Shown here piece by piece: positions 41,842 through 51,157 of a stretch of DNA of 64,000 nucleotides. The stretch spans positions 839,137-903,136 of the forward strand of contig NZ_CP021106.3 of assembly GCF_000355765.4 (NCBI RefSeq), given 5' to 3'. The notes below the pieces were generated by a model. It was not told the origin of the DNA. It was given only the letters and a program-made list of their open reading frames with translations, and did no database searches. Within the stretch, counting starts at the first letter, position 1. Every line of letters starts with the position of its first letter. The translations under genes were made by a program, and so were the position numbers. This DNA comes from Nitrosospira lacus. Its GTDB lineage: Bacteria; Pseudomonadota; Gammaproteobacteria; Burkholderiales; Nitrosomonadaceae.

Positions 41842-43512
41842 ATGGTGTACGCACGCAAATTTGGATATTCTGTATTCATCGCGGTACTGATCGCCCTGCC
41901 GCTGCGTTGCTTTGCCGAGCCTGCATCATCCAATTCGCTAACTCCCAATTTCCCCATCGGTGCAAGATCATCATCCAATTCACTGACAGATAAGACTGAT
42001 GGGGAGCCTTTGTTCTTGTCCCTGTCTTTATCCCTATCCCCGCATCTAGTTCGCCAGACGGCCGACTCCATCGCTACCACTGTGGAAGGCAGCGCTGCTG
42101 CTGCGCATGAAGAGATTAATGGTGAGCCCTTGCTCATGCCGTTGTCTTACTCTCTGTCCCTGCCCCCAATCCCGTTGATAATCAAGGATAAGGAGCATAA
42201 TGTAGTCGCGCAGGACAAAGAACAAAATAAAAGTGACATAGATGCGCGTGAGTCGCTATTCGGTGACGCTGAACCGGCAAAGGAGAAATTACCCCACGTG
42301 CCTGCCTGGAAAAAACTGGCGACTGGCTGGAGGGGGTTCTCTCAACTGGAAATTGCGGATAACTATAGTAGTCCAGAGCATTTCTCCAAAGCGAAGCTGC
42401 GAACCGAGCTGTCCCGCACCGGGCAATTCAACGAATACATGAAGTGGAAAATCAGTGGCCGCTTCGATTACGATGCCGCCTATGATCTCTCCAGTTTCTA
42501 TCCTCCGGCGGTTCGGCAGGATCAACGCTACGATCTCTTTCTGCGCGAGAATTATCTGGATATTTCCGCCGGCAATTTCGATTTCCGTCTTGGCCGTCAA
42601 CACGTGATATGGGGCGAAATGGTCGGATTGTTTTTCGCCGATGTTGTGTCAGCCAGGGATATGCGCGAGTTTATCCTCCCGTCGTTCGATATAATGCGTA
42701 TTCCGCAGTGGGCGATGCGTGCCGAGTATACGAAGAATAATATACATGCCGAGGTATTGTGGATTCCGGTACCGACTATTGACGAGAGTGGCAAGCCGGG
42801 CGCCGATTTTTACCCTGGTCCGCTGCGAGGAACAGCCAATTTCCTTGCGGAAGATCGCTCCGGGCGCAACGTTGGCAACTCGAATTACGGACTTCGTTTA
42901 TCGTATCTGAAAAACGGCTGGGATATGTCTGGGTTCTATTATCACAGCCTCGACGCCTCTCCCACGTTTTATCGTGTCAGCGGGGCCACCGAACCACTTG
43001 TCTTTCAGGCGCGACACGATAAGATTGATCAGGTTGGCGCAACTTTTGCGAAAGATTTTGGCTCAGTTGTATTGAAGGGTGAGCTGGTTTATACGGATGG
43101 ACGCAAGTTTAACGTCACACGGCCTACCGCGATTGATGGTCTAACCAGGCAGAATATCCTCGATTACGTAATCGGTCTGGATTTCAGCCTGCCAGCCGAA
43201 ACCCGCTTGAATCTGCAATTCTTTCAGCGAGCGTATTTCGGGCATGATCCGGACCTCATTGCGGATAAGAGGGAGAGCGGGGCAAGTATTCTGCTCAATG
43301 GCAAGATCTGGCACAAGCTTGAAGCGCAAGCCTTGGTCATCCACAGTCTGAATCGTAGCGACTGGATGTTTCGGCCGAGGCTGACCTGGAACTTCGAAAA
43401 GAACTGGCGTTGGGTACTGGGGGCAGATGTTTTTGGTGGGCAGCCTACCGGCTTGTTTGGCCGTTTCAACAATAACGATCGCGTCTATACCGAGATGCGC
43501 TATTCGTTCTGA
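41842..43512 (+). CDS. DUF1302-type outer-membrane barrel protein
   Basis: About 556 residues. A signal peptide ends at FAEPA. Residues about 30-150 are low-complexity, with internally repeated stretches such as GEPLFLSLSLSLS and GEPLLMPLSYSLSLPPIPL. The rest is beta-rich, as in the DUF1302 family: DYDAAYDLSSFYPP, DISAGNFDFRLGRQHVIWGE and DVVSARDMREFILP, and it ends with aromatic Phe (YTEMRYSF), typical of outer-membrane barrels. It probably forms an outer-membrane conduit or docking protein. The in-frame GTG at 41833 is an alternative start. Its neighbours suggest partnership with the LolA-like protein. Confidence 0.82.
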   Translation: MVYARKFGYSVFIAVLIALPLRCFAEPASSNSLTPNFPIGARSSSNSLTDKTDGEPLFLSLSLSLSPHLVRQTADSIATTVEGSAAAAHEEINGEPLLMPLSYSLSLPPIPLIIKDKEHNVVAQDKEQNKSDIDARESLFGDAEPAKEKLPHVPAWKKLATGWRGFSQLEIADNYSSPEHFSKAKLRTELSRTGQFNEYMKWKISGRFDYDAAYDLSSFYPPAVRQDQRYDLFLRENYLDISAGNFDFRLGRQHVIWGEMVGLFFADVVSARDMREFILPSFDIMRIPQWAMRAEYTKNNIHAEVLWIPVPTIDESGKPGADFYPGPLRGTANFLAEDRSGRNVGNSNYGLRLSYLKNGWDMSGFYYHSLDASPTFYRVSGATEPLVFQARHDKIDQVGATFAKDFGSVVLKGELVYTDGRKFNVTRPTAIDGLTRQNILDYVIGLDFSLPAETRLNLQFFQRAYFGHDPDLIADKRESGASILLNGKIWHKLEAQALVIHSLNRSDWMFRPRLTWNFEKNWRWVLGADVFGGQPTGLFGRFNNNDRVYTEMRYSF

Positions 43513-43765
43513 TGTCCCCCGCAAGCCGTATACAGCGCGTTGACCCATCATCCGGTTGAGCGTATATTCCAGATACAAAGATGGTTTAACCTAACTCCGG
43601 CAGTTGGACGGGGCGCAAAAAAACATATGGCACAAGATGTGTCATATGATAATTCCCTTCCAATACCTGTCATGCCTGATTATCCTCGCACTTGGCATCC
43701 GTGCAGCACATATTTCTTGCCAAGTGGGAGAATGATGCCTTGGTGGGGTTCTCCAGTTCGGACGC

Positions 43766-44623
43766 ATGTCATCCTTTAATTACGATGAAGCTTTTTCCCG
43801 AAATATAGGCTGGCTAACCCGGCAGGAGCAGGCGCAACTGCGCTGCAAACGGGTAGCCATCGCCGGGCTGGGTGGTGTCGGCGGTGTCCATCTTCTGACG
43901 CTTTGCCGGCTGGGTATAGGCAAGTTCCATTTGGCCGATTTCGATACCTTTGATCTGGCCAACTGCAATCGCCAGGTGGGTGCGACTGTCAGCAACCTGG
44001 GCCTAGGCAAGCTTGAGGTCATGATCCGGCAGGCTCGGGATATCAATCCTGAGCTTGAAATCAAGGGATTTGCTGCCGGCGTGACCGCCGACAATCTGGA
44101 TGAATTTCTGGAAGGTGTGGACATTTATGTCGATGGTCTGGATTTCTTTGCTTTCCAGGCTCGCCAACAGGTCTTCGCTGCTTGTGCGGCGAAAGGCATC
44201 CCCGCTGTTACCGCCGCCCCACTGGGCATGGGTGCGGCAGTGCTTAATTTTTTGCCGGGTGGTATGAGTTTTAATGATTACTTTTGTCTGGACGATGGTC
44301 CTGAAGCGGAAAAGCCCTTGCGTTTCCTCATGGGGCTCGCCCCTGCCCGCCTGCAAATGGGCTACCTGGTCGATCCGTCGACGGTCGATCTTGCCCATCG
44401 CAAAGGGCCATCGACCATCCTGGCCTGCCAGCTCTGTGCAGGTGTAGCGGCGACCGAAGCCCTGAAAATCCTTCTGGGGCGCGGCCCGGTTCGGAGCGCT
44501 CCCAAGGGCTACCATTTTGATGCTTACCGCAATAAATTGGCACTGACCCGACGACCGGGCGGTAATCGCCACCCCTTGCAGCGTCTGGTCATTGCTTTGG
44601 CTAAACGCAAACTGGGACTATAA
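43766..44623 (+). CDS. ThiF/E1-like adenylyltransferase
   Basis: A 285-residue E1-superfamily protein that activates a carboxylate by adenylation. The ATP site is RVAIAGLGGVGGVHLLTLCR followed by FDTFDLANCNRQVGA, with the Arg finger in NRQ. The later region has LDFFAFQARQQVFAACAAKG and PSTILACQLCAGVAATEAL. Only one CxxC (CQLC) is present, not the two that bind zinc in MoeB/ThiF, so it is not a housekeeping MoeB or ThiF. No ubiquitin-like substrate is adjacent. Its stop abuts the ATG of the nitroreductase gene (TAA-ATG), so the two are translationally coupled. Confidence 0.85.
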   Translation: MSSFNYDEAFSRNIGWLTRQEQAQLRCKRVAIAGLGGVGGVHLLTLCRLGIGKFHLADFDTFDLANCNRQVGATVSNLGLGKLEVMIRQARDINPELEIKGFAAGVTADNLDEFLEGVDIYVDGLDFFAFQARQQVFAACAAKGIPAVTAAPLGMGAAVLNFLPGGMSFNDYFCLDDGPEAEKPLRFLMGLAPARLQMGYLVDPSTVDLAHRKGPSTILACQLCAGVAATEALKILLGRGPVRSAPKGYHFDAYRNKLALTRRPGGNRHPLQRLVIALAKRKLGL

Positions 44624-45703
44624 ATGCCTCCAACCCCTCAGCCCATCACGGATATTCTCGAACTTGCGCGCTGGGCACCCAGCGGGGACAATACGCAGCC
44701 GTGGCGATTTGAAATCGTCGGCGAACGTCATTTAGTTGTTCACGCGTTTGATACCCGTGACCATTGTGTCTATGATTTGGATGGTCATCCCAGCCAGATT
44801 GCACTGGGTGCGCTGCTGGAAACGTTGGCCATCGCCGCCAGTGCGTATGGCATGCGAGCAGAATTCAGGCGCCGTTCCGAATCGTCCGAAAGGTGCCCCG
44901 AATATTTTGTGGAACTGATTTCTGACAGCCAATTACCGCCTGATCCCTTGCTTCCCCACGTCAAGGTCCGTTCTGTACAGCGCAGACCTATGCATACCAC
45001 ACCGCTCAAGGAGCTACAAAAAGAGGCTTTACAAAGCGCTGTCGGAGAATCTTATACTACAAGATGGTTTGATAACCGGATTCAGCGCTGGCAATTCGCC
45101 AAATTAATGTTTGACAACGCCAAACTCCGGCTCATCTTGCCGGAAGCCTACTCCGTCCACCGGGATATCATTAAGTGGGAATCACGTTTCAGCGACGACA
45201 AAGTACCCGATCAAGCCCTTGGGTTGGATGTCATGACCCTCAAACTAATGCGCTGGGTCATGGCTAGCTGGCAGCGTGTCGAGTTTTTTAATACTTATTT
45301 GGCCGGGCACCTCGTTCCACGGATCGAAATGGATCTATTACCCGGTCTGTTCTGTGCTGCTCACTTTGCCATTCTGGCACCGAAAGCGCCTGAAACAATT
45401 GATGATTACGTGGCTGCAGGCCGGGCGGTTCAACGTTTCTGGCTGACCGCCACAAGTTTTGGACTTCAATTGCAACCGGAGATGACCCCTTTGATCTTTA
45501 GTCGCTATGTGCGCGAAGGCAGGACATTCAGCCGCCTGCCGGGCGCGCTGGGCATCGCGACTGGACTGTCTGGGCGCCTAATTCGGTTAATGGGAGACTC
45601 TCCCGTGGAACAGGTAATTTTTCTCGGCCGTATCGGTAATGGTGCTATGGCAACCAGTCGATCCTTGCGCCTGTCCGTTGAGCGATTGATGAGCATCGGA
45701 TAA
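44624..45703 (+). CDS. Nitroreductase-like flavoprotein, long form
   Basis: A 359-residue protein of the nitroreductase superfamily, longer than the usual 200. The N-terminal FMN signature is ILELARWAPSGDNTQPWRFE. Later features are the helix around RWDFDNRIQ-type repeats (TTRWFDNRIQRWQFAKLMFD) and a second nitroreductase-like half with AAGRAVQRFWLTATSFGLQL and FLGRIG near the C-terminus. The two-half layout recalls long nitroreductase-like proteins such as mycobacterial Acg. Its substrate is unknown. It is directly joined to the E1-like gene, so a two-step modification of a carboxylate is possible. Confidence 0.83.
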   Translation: MPPTPQPITDILELARWAPSGDNTQPWRFEIVGERHLVVHAFDTRDHCVYDLDGHPSQIALGALLETLAIAASAYGMRAEFRRRSESSERCPEYFVELISDSQLPPDPLLPHVKVRSVQRRPMHTTPLKELQKEALQSAVGESYTTRWFDNRIQRWQFAKLMFDNAKLRLILPEAYSVHRDIIKWESRFSDDKVPDQALGLDVMTLKLMRWVMASWQRVEFFNTYLAGHLVPRIEMDLLPGLFCAAHFAILAPKAPETIDDYVAAGRAVQRFWLTATSFGLQLQPEMTPLIFSRYVREGRTFSRLPGALGIATGLSGRLIRLMGDSPVEQVIFLGRIGNGAMATSRSLRLSVERLMSIG

Positions 45704-45732
45704 AGTAAAAACTGCAGCCCAGTTATTTCTTT

Positions 45733-46389
45733 CTATCTCAAGCGCTTTGCCGGCACGCCGCCCCAAACTTCATTCGGGCCGATGCGGGTATTTTTCAGTA
45801 CCACCGCACCCGCGGAGACGATGGCTCCATCGCCAATATTGACGCCCGGCATGATGACGGCGGTAGCGCCGATGGTGACATTGTTGCCGGCCCGAATGCG
45901 GGCAAGGGAAAAATGCCTGCCTTCAATGGCGTGGCAGAACAGCACCGCATCATGGCCAATGATGCAGTTAGCACCCAGTTCGGTAAGCGGCGGGTCGAGG
46001 AGAGCGCCAACGCTGTAGGTATTTGCGCCCATGCGCGCTCCGAGCGCCTGATAGACCAGCCGCATCAGCGGTGCGGGCAGAAAATGGGTGCGGATAAGGC
46101 TGTTGAAAAGCATCAAATAGAACAGGGCGTTGACTTGAGCTGCAAATTCCTCCCGCGAACCTTCAGCCAACTCGCCCTCGCTGAGCGGCATGAAATGCAG
46201 AAACAACCGATACACGGCAAAGGCGTAGAGGTAGATGAACACGACAGCGCTCCCCACCACGGCGATACCGCGAAAGTCCCCCAGCGGCAATGCTCCCAGT
46301 AGTCTGTAAGCGGTAGCGATACCCAGTATTAGAACACCCCCGAAAAGCAGAAAAAATAGCGTAATTTGCAACGGGGTGATTTTGCGCAT
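45733..46389 (-). CDS. Hexapeptide-repeat acyltransferase, membrane-anchored
   Basis: A 218-residue protein with two N-terminal membrane helices (about 8-30 and 41-65) followed by a left-handed beta-helix acyltransferase domain: LGARMGANTYSVGALLDPPL, GHDAVLFCHAIEGRHFSLAR, AGNNVTIGATAVIMPGVNIG and DGAIVSAGAVVLKNTRIGPN followed by EVWGGVPAKRL. It would acylate (probably acetylate) a membrane-associated acceptor. It follows the glycosyltransferase by 24 bases on the same strand, so the two are probably one operon. Convergent with the nitroreductase gene. Confidence 0.85.
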   Translation of the reverse strand: MRKITPLQITLFFLLFGGVLILGIATAYRLLGALPLGDFRGIAVVGSAVVFIYLYAFAVYRLFLHFMPLSEGELAEGSREEFAAQVNALFYLMLFNSLIRTHFLPAPLMRLVYQALGARMGANTYSVGALLDPPLTELGANCIIGHDAVLFCHAIEGRHFSLARIRAGNNVTIGATAVIMPGVNIGDGAIVSAGAVVLKNTRIGPNEVWGGVPAKRLR

Positions 46390-46413
46390 GGCTTTCCTTT
46401 TGCTCGGGTTTTC

Positions 46414-47625
46414 CTAACCCACAATTTCCGAAATAAACGCCCGGAAACGTTGCCCGGTATCAATTTTCCTGAATCGCTTGCCAGCCCGCCGAGCTGCCTG
46501 GGTATAGATCGGAGTTTCAAGCAGGGCACGGACAGCCTCTACCAGCTGGGCGGGGCCAACCTGCGCCGCCCGCAGGAATAAGCCGGCCCCCAAGCGTTTG
46601 ACGGCACTCATATTGAGTAGTTGATCCATATTGGAGCAAATCCCCAAAATTGGCACCCCGGAGGATAAGGCTTGGTAGGTGGTCAGGCTACCGCCATTGC
46701 AGATGACCATGCTGGAGCGCCGGACACCATTATCCAGCGGCAGATAATCCGCCACGACAGCGTTGGCAGGCACCTCAGTAAGGTGAATTTTGCCTGCAGT
46801 GACGGCTATCACAGTGATCGGCAGTTCAGACATGGCGGACAAGACCATCGGCAACAAGTCAGCCTGGCCAGAGCTGCCCAGAGTCAGCAATACCACCGGC
46901 CTGTCTTCCGGAAGGGAACTCCACCAGTCCGGCAGGGGCAAGCCCGCAGACCAGAGCGGCGGCCCAAGATAGCGGTGGCTGGCGGGCAACGGCCGCATGG
47001 GCACCAACTCGGGCACATCAGCGTAGAGGGTGTAATCACCCCAAGTGTAGGCGACTCTCAAATCATGCCCCAAGGCAGGGAGGTTGTAGCGACGACGCAG
47101 CTCATTCAGCGGATGGGCGTGCAGGGCGAAGACGATATACTTTGCCGCATCGAACAGCCATTGCGCGAGGGATACACCCAGAAGCCGGGTCATGGGCAAA
47201 TCGGGGACAGGATAGACAATGTCGGCATAGGGACTCCAATAGGCATTGACCACCGCGGCATAAGGTATTTTGCGCAACGGCGCACTCACGGCCAGCGACA
47301 GCCTGAAGTCGCCGACAACCAGATCCGGCTTGATGCTGTCAAGCAGTGCCAGGTCATCTTCGACATAGCGGGTGAGCGTTTCGACACTATACAATGGCTT
47401 ACCCCGGGCGAGGGCTTGGGCAAATTCGGCGGAGGGGATAGATCGAATGGGGCGGAACGCGCACCCAGTTAATGTTTCCAGCGCAACATAGCGGGGATCC
47501 GATGCCACAATCACTTCATATCCGGATGGATCGAGCGCCCGTGCCAACGCTGCAATCCGCGCGAAATGCGCAAGCGTCACAGCTTCGGCCACAAGGAGAA
47601 TGACGGGTTTACTTCGGGTTTTCAT
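46414..47625 (-). CDS. GT1-family (UGT/MGT-like) glycosyltransferase
   Basis: A 403-residue GT-B glycosyltransferase. The start at 47625 (MKTRSKPVILLVAEAVTLAH) follows AGGTG. The N-domain begins with a Rossmann strand; the C-domain has RPVVLLTLGSSGQADLLPMV, VADYLPLDN and SSMVICNGGSLTTYQALSSG, close to the UDP/TDP-sugar donor motif of the UGT/MGT class (His in the usual HGG motif is replaced by Asn: CNGG). Typical acceptors are lipophilic small molecules. It is followed by the acyltransferase gene. Acceptor is unknown; an N-acyl-amino-acid lipid is inferred only from the neighbours. Confidence 0.85.
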   Translation of the reverse strand: MKTRSKPVILLVAEAVTLAHFARIAALARALDPSGYEVIVASDPRYVALETLTGCAFRPIRSIPSAEFAQALARGKPLYSVETLTRYVEDDLALLDSIKPDLVVGDFRLSLAVSAPLRKIPYAAVVNAYWSPYADIVYPVPDLPMTRLLGVSLAQWLFDAAKYIVFALHAHPLNELRRRYNLPALGHDLRVAYTWGDYTLYADVPELVPMRPLPASHRYLGPPLWSAGLPLPDWWSSLPEDRPVVLLTLGSSGQADLLPMVLSAMSELPITVIAVTAGKIHLTEVPANAVVADYLPLDNGVRRSSMVICNGGSLTTYQALSSGVPILGICSNMDQLLNMSAVKRLGAGLFLRAAQVGPAQLVEAVRALLETPIYTQAARRAGKRFRKIDTGQRFRAFISEIVG

Positions 47626-47908
47626 TACACCTGCTCGCAGGAAACCCCTTGCAAGAAAGCAATACCATAACACGGAGATTATCTTGTATCATCATTCATA
47701 TACGGAAATAATGAGCGTCCCCCAGATGGATGGGATCGCAACTATAATCATATTGTTGAGGAAGTGCGATAAACCGCGACTGCTGCGTGCGGCAGGTGTG
47801 GCAATCCGGTTCCCCGCAGCCTGATTGCCACGAGTCTGCTTTTTTGTAATCGCACTATTCCGGCAATTCATGATTGTCCAGCTAAAAATTCCACAGCGTT
47901 AGAACACC

Positions 47909-49132
47909 ATGGTTAATTTCCAGATCGCCGCGCGCAACCTCGCACGCAATCGGCGGCGAGCGCTCGCAGCCCTGCTTACGGTGGCTGTCGGCGGCACCTC
48001 CCTGATGCTCGCAGACGGCTTCATCCAATGGATTTTCTGGGCCATGCGCGAAGGCACTATCCAGTCCCAATTAGGTCATATCCAAGTCATGCGACCGGGA
48101 TACCTCAGCGCAGGCACAGCCAATCCTTATGCTTATATACTACCGGAGGACTTGCCGCAACGCAGCGTGATCGAATCCACGGCCGGCGTCAAGCTGACGG
48201 CACCGAGGCTGGCAGTAACCGGACTCATCAGCCACAATGAAACGACGGTCGCATTTGTGGCCGACGGTGTCGATCCACAAAAAGAGGTGGAGTTAAGCAA
48301 GGCCTTGCATATTGTGGAAGGGCGGAATCTTTCCGATGCGGGTGCGAAAGAGGTGATTCTGGGCCGTGGTCTGGCACGCAGTCTCGACGTGAAGCCGGGG
48401 GCTACTGTAGTGCTGCTGGTAACCACTGCGGGGGGCAGTATCAATGCGGTCGAGGCAAAAGTCACCGGAATATTCGTAAGTGCCAATCAGGTTTACGACG
48501 ATTCCGCCCTCCGCCTGCCCATTGGCTTGGCTCAGTCGCTCATGCGCGTTCACGGTGCTCACCTCTGGCTGGTACTGCTTGATGACACCGAGCGCACAGA
48601 CGATTATCTCGCGCAGTTCCGCGCCCATTTTCCCACAGCGGCGAACAAACTGGAGTTAGTGCCATGGTACCAGCAAGCTGACTTCTATAACAAGACGGTG
48701 GCACTGTTTTCGCAACAGATGAACGTATTGCGGTTGATCATCGGCTGCATTATCGTACTCAGCATTTCCAATATGCTGGTGATGAACGTGCTTGAGCGTA
48801 CCGGCGAGATCGGCACATTGCTGGCCATCGGTTTCAAGCGCAAAAAAATCCTTCGTCTGTTTGCCATCGAGGGATTATTGCTCGGGCTGACCGGTGCATC
48901 CCTGGGATTGGTCACCGGTTATGGACTGGCGGAATTGATCTCCGCAATCGGCATCCCCATGCCCCCGCCCCCCGGTATGACAGAGGGCTACACTGGCGAA
49001 ATTCGGATTACCTTGAGCGTGATGATGCATGCGTTTCTGATTGCATTCGTCACCACGTCGCTGGCAGGTTTGTACCCGGCATGGAAAGCATCGCGTCTGC
49101 AAATCATCAACGCGTTACGCCACAATATCTAA
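47909..49132 (+). CDS. ABC transporter permease, FtsX/MacB type
   Basis: A 407-residue permease with an N-terminal helix (RRRALAALLTVAVGGTSLML), a large periplasmic MacB-PCD-like domain (about 45-270), and three C-terminal helices: LIIGCIIVLSISNMLVMNVL, GLLLGLTGASLGLVTGYGLA and HAFLIAFVTTSLAGLYPAW. This is the FtsX/LolC-E topology of type VII ABC systems, which move substrates from the inner-membrane outer leaflet or periplasm. The loop MPPPPGMTEGY before the last helix is a distinctive mark shared with the next gene. Confidence 0.9.
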   Translation: MVNFQIAARNLARNRRRALAALLTVAVGGTSLMLADGFIQWIFWAMREGTIQSQLGHIQVMRPGYLSAGTANPYAYILPEDLPQRSVIESTAGVKLTAPRLAVTGLISHNETTVAFVADGVDPQKEVELSKALHIVEGRNLSDAGAKEVILGRGLARSLDVKPGATVVLLVTTAGGSINAVEAKVTGIFVSANQVYDDSALRLPIGLAQSLMRVHGAHLWLVLLDDTERTDDYLAQFRAHFPTAANKLELVPWYQQADFYNKTVALFSQQMNVLRLIIGCIIVLSISNMLVMNVLERTGEIGTLLAIGFKRKKILRLFAIEGLLLGLTGASLGLVTGYGLAELISAIGIPMPPPPGMTEGYTGEIRITLSVMMHAFLIAFVTTSLAGLYPAWKASRLQIINALRHNI

Positions 49133-49164
49133 GAACTCAAAGGATTCAAAGGACCCAAAGCCGC

Positions 49165-50376
49165 ATGTTCAAGCTCGCCTTCCGCAACATCTTCCGCAAT
49201 CGCTTACGCACTGCTTTGACGCTGGCGGCGATTATCACCGGTGTGACCGCCATCATTATCAGCGGTGGCTTTGTCGAGGACGTGTTTGTGCAACTGCGGG
49301 AGTCGACAATCCACTCACGTATCGGACATGTACAGATTTTTCGGCACGGCTATAGCGAGTATGGTGGACGCGAGCCATCGCGTTATATGATCGCGCAGCC
49401 CGCGGTTTTGATGGACGCTGTACGGGCCGTTCCGCATGTGCAGGCTGTAATGACGCGTGTGAATTTTTCGGGACTGGCCAATAATAGCCGTGCCGATTTG
49501 CCTATTATCGGCGAAGGCATTGAACCGGATAAGGAAGCGCAACTGGGAACCGGAATAACCATTGTTGCCGGCCGCCCATTGCGAGATACGGACGCGTTCG
49601 GCGCGGTGATCGGGGAAGGGGTGGCCGCCTCCCTGCATCTCCGCCCCGGTAGCTTTGTAACCTTGATGGTGAATACGTTGGAAGGTGCGCTTAACACGCT
49701 TGAGTATGAAGTCGTCGGCGTGTTCCATACTTTCTCCAAGGAATACGACGATCGAGCTGTACGGATTCCGTTGGCCGCCGCCCAGGAACTGCTCTTTACA
49801 CAATCGGCACATAGCATTGTTGTATTGCTGGATGACACCAGCACGACTGACATCGTGACAGCGACCCTCAAAGCCCGGCTGGAGCCGCTCGGTTATGAAG
49901 TGAAGCCTTGGCATGAGTTAGCCGATTTTTATCAAAAGACAGAGGCGCTGTACAGGCGCCAGTTCGGAGCCCTGCAGTCCATCATCCTTGTCATGCTGGT
50001 TTTGAGCGTGGCCAACACTATCAACATGGTGGTATACGAACGCACTGGCGAGTTCGGAACCTTACTCGCACTGGGACTGCGCCAGCGCCAAGTCTTCAAG
50101 CTCGTGCTGCTGGAGAACACCCTCCTGGGATTAATCGGCAGCCTGCTCGGCGTAATTTTTGGGGTCGCGCTTGCGGGTATGATATCGAACATCGGCATTG
50201 CCATGCCGCCGCCGCCTGGCTCGAATATCGGCTACACTGCTACAATTCGACTGGTCCCGTGGGTGCTTGGAGTAGCGACTCTGACCGGAGCGCTGGCGGC
50301 AGTGGTAGCTGCCTTGCTGCCGGCTCGTCGCGCCTCACGCCTGCTGGTCGTGGATGCACTGCGCCATAATATCTAA
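49165..50376 (+). CDS. ABC transporter permease, FtsX/MacB type (second copy)
   Basis: A 403-residue paralogue of the preceding gene with the same topology: first helix RTALTLAAIITGVTAIIISG, periplasmic domain about 45-265, then LGLIGSLLGVIFGVALAGMI and a last helix GVATLTGALAAVVAALLPAR. It shares the MPPPPG loop (AMPPPPGSNIGYT) and the C-terminus DALRHNI (NALRHNI in the first copy). Start at ATG 49165 is preferred because the upstream in-frame part is out of family and overlaps the first gene. The pair probably forms a heterodimer with the ATPase that follows. Confidence 0.9.
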   Translation: MFKLAFRNIFRNRLRTALTLAAIITGVTAIIISGGFVEDVFVQLRESTIHSRIGHVQIFRHGYSEYGGREPSRYMIAQPAVLMDAVRAVPHVQAVMTRVNFSGLANNSRADLPIIGEGIEPDKEAQLGTGITIVAGRPLRDTDAFGAVIGEGVAASLHLRPGSFVTLMVNTLEGALNTLEYEVVGVFHTFSKEYDDRAVRIPLAAAQELLFTQSAHSIVVLLDDTSTTDIVTATLKARLEPLGYEVKPWHELADFYQKTEALYRRQFGALQSIILVMLVLSVANTINMVVYERTGEFGTLLALGLRQRQVFKLVLLENTLLGLIGSLLGVIFGVALAGMISNIGIAMPPPPGSNIGYTATIRLVPWVLGVATLTGALAAVVAALLPARRASRLLVVDALRHNI

Positions 50377-50452
50377 TGAATGGAAGACTATCCAGCATAC
50401 CCCAATTGCCGGAATGCGGCAAAGCCAATTTAGGTTCCAACCGGAGTTTGTC

Positions 50453-51157
50453 ATGGATAAAGGAAACGATGCTGAACCTGCGGCGGCAATAGTCGAAATC
50501 CGTGCAGTCAACAAAGAATATGCCTTGGGTAAACAGTCTGTTATCGCATTGCGCAATATCTCGCTCATGATTGACAAAGGCGAATTCATGGCACTGGCGG
50601 GACCGTCGGGTAGCGGCAAGTCGACACTGCTCAATCTGATTGGCTGCATTGACACTCCGACCTCAGGAAGCATTTTGATCCAGGGGCAGGATATCAGCGG
50701 CAAAACTGCCGATGAGCTGGCAGACCTGCGACTCAAGACGCTGGGCTTCGTCTTCCAGACTTTTAATCTATTGCCGGTATTATCAGCGTGGGAAAATGTC
50801 GAATATCCCTTGTTGCAGCGGCGTGATATGGAAAAAAAAACGCGGCAGGAACGGGTGCGGCATTATTTGAACATAGTCGGCCTGGAACGCTATACGCACC
50901 ACCGCCCTAATGAGCTGAGCGGTGGTCAACGCCAGCGGGTAGCGATCGCGCGTGCCCTCGCCACCCATCCAGGCATTGTCCTGGCGGACGAACCAACTGC
51001 CAATCTTGATCACAAGACTGGCGAAGGCATTCTCAAACTGATGAAAGCACTCAATCAGGAAGAAGGCACCACCTTCATTTTCTCCACTCATGATGCTCAA
51101 GTCATGGAAATGGCCGACCGGGTCATTAAACTGGCCGATGGCCAGATAATCGAATAG
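50453..51157 (+). CDS. ABC transporter ATP-binding protein (LolD/MacB-like)
   Basis: A 234-residue ABC ATPase. Walker A LAGPSGSGKSTLLNLIG, Q-loop region FVFQTFNLLPVLSAWENVEY, signature LSGGQRQRVAIARAL and Walker B VLADEPTANLDHKTGE are intact, and the LolD/MacB-type Asp-loop follows. It begins after ATG 50453 (preceded by CCGGAG), 76 bases after the second permease. With the two permeases it makes a complete FtsX-type transporter, which probably extracts or pulls a lipid-like substrate out of the inner membrane. Confidence 0.93.
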   Translation: MDKGNDAEPAAAIVEIRAVNKEYALGKQSVIALRNISLMIDKGEFMALAGPSGSGKSTLLNLIGCIDTPTSGSILIQGQDISGKTADELADLRLKTLGFVFQTFNLLPVLSAWENVEYPLLQRRDMEKKTRQERVRHYLNIVGLERYTHHRPNELSGGQRQRVAIARALATHPGIVLADEPTANLDHKTGEGILKLMKALNQEEGTTFIFSTHDAQVMEMADRVIKLADGQIIE

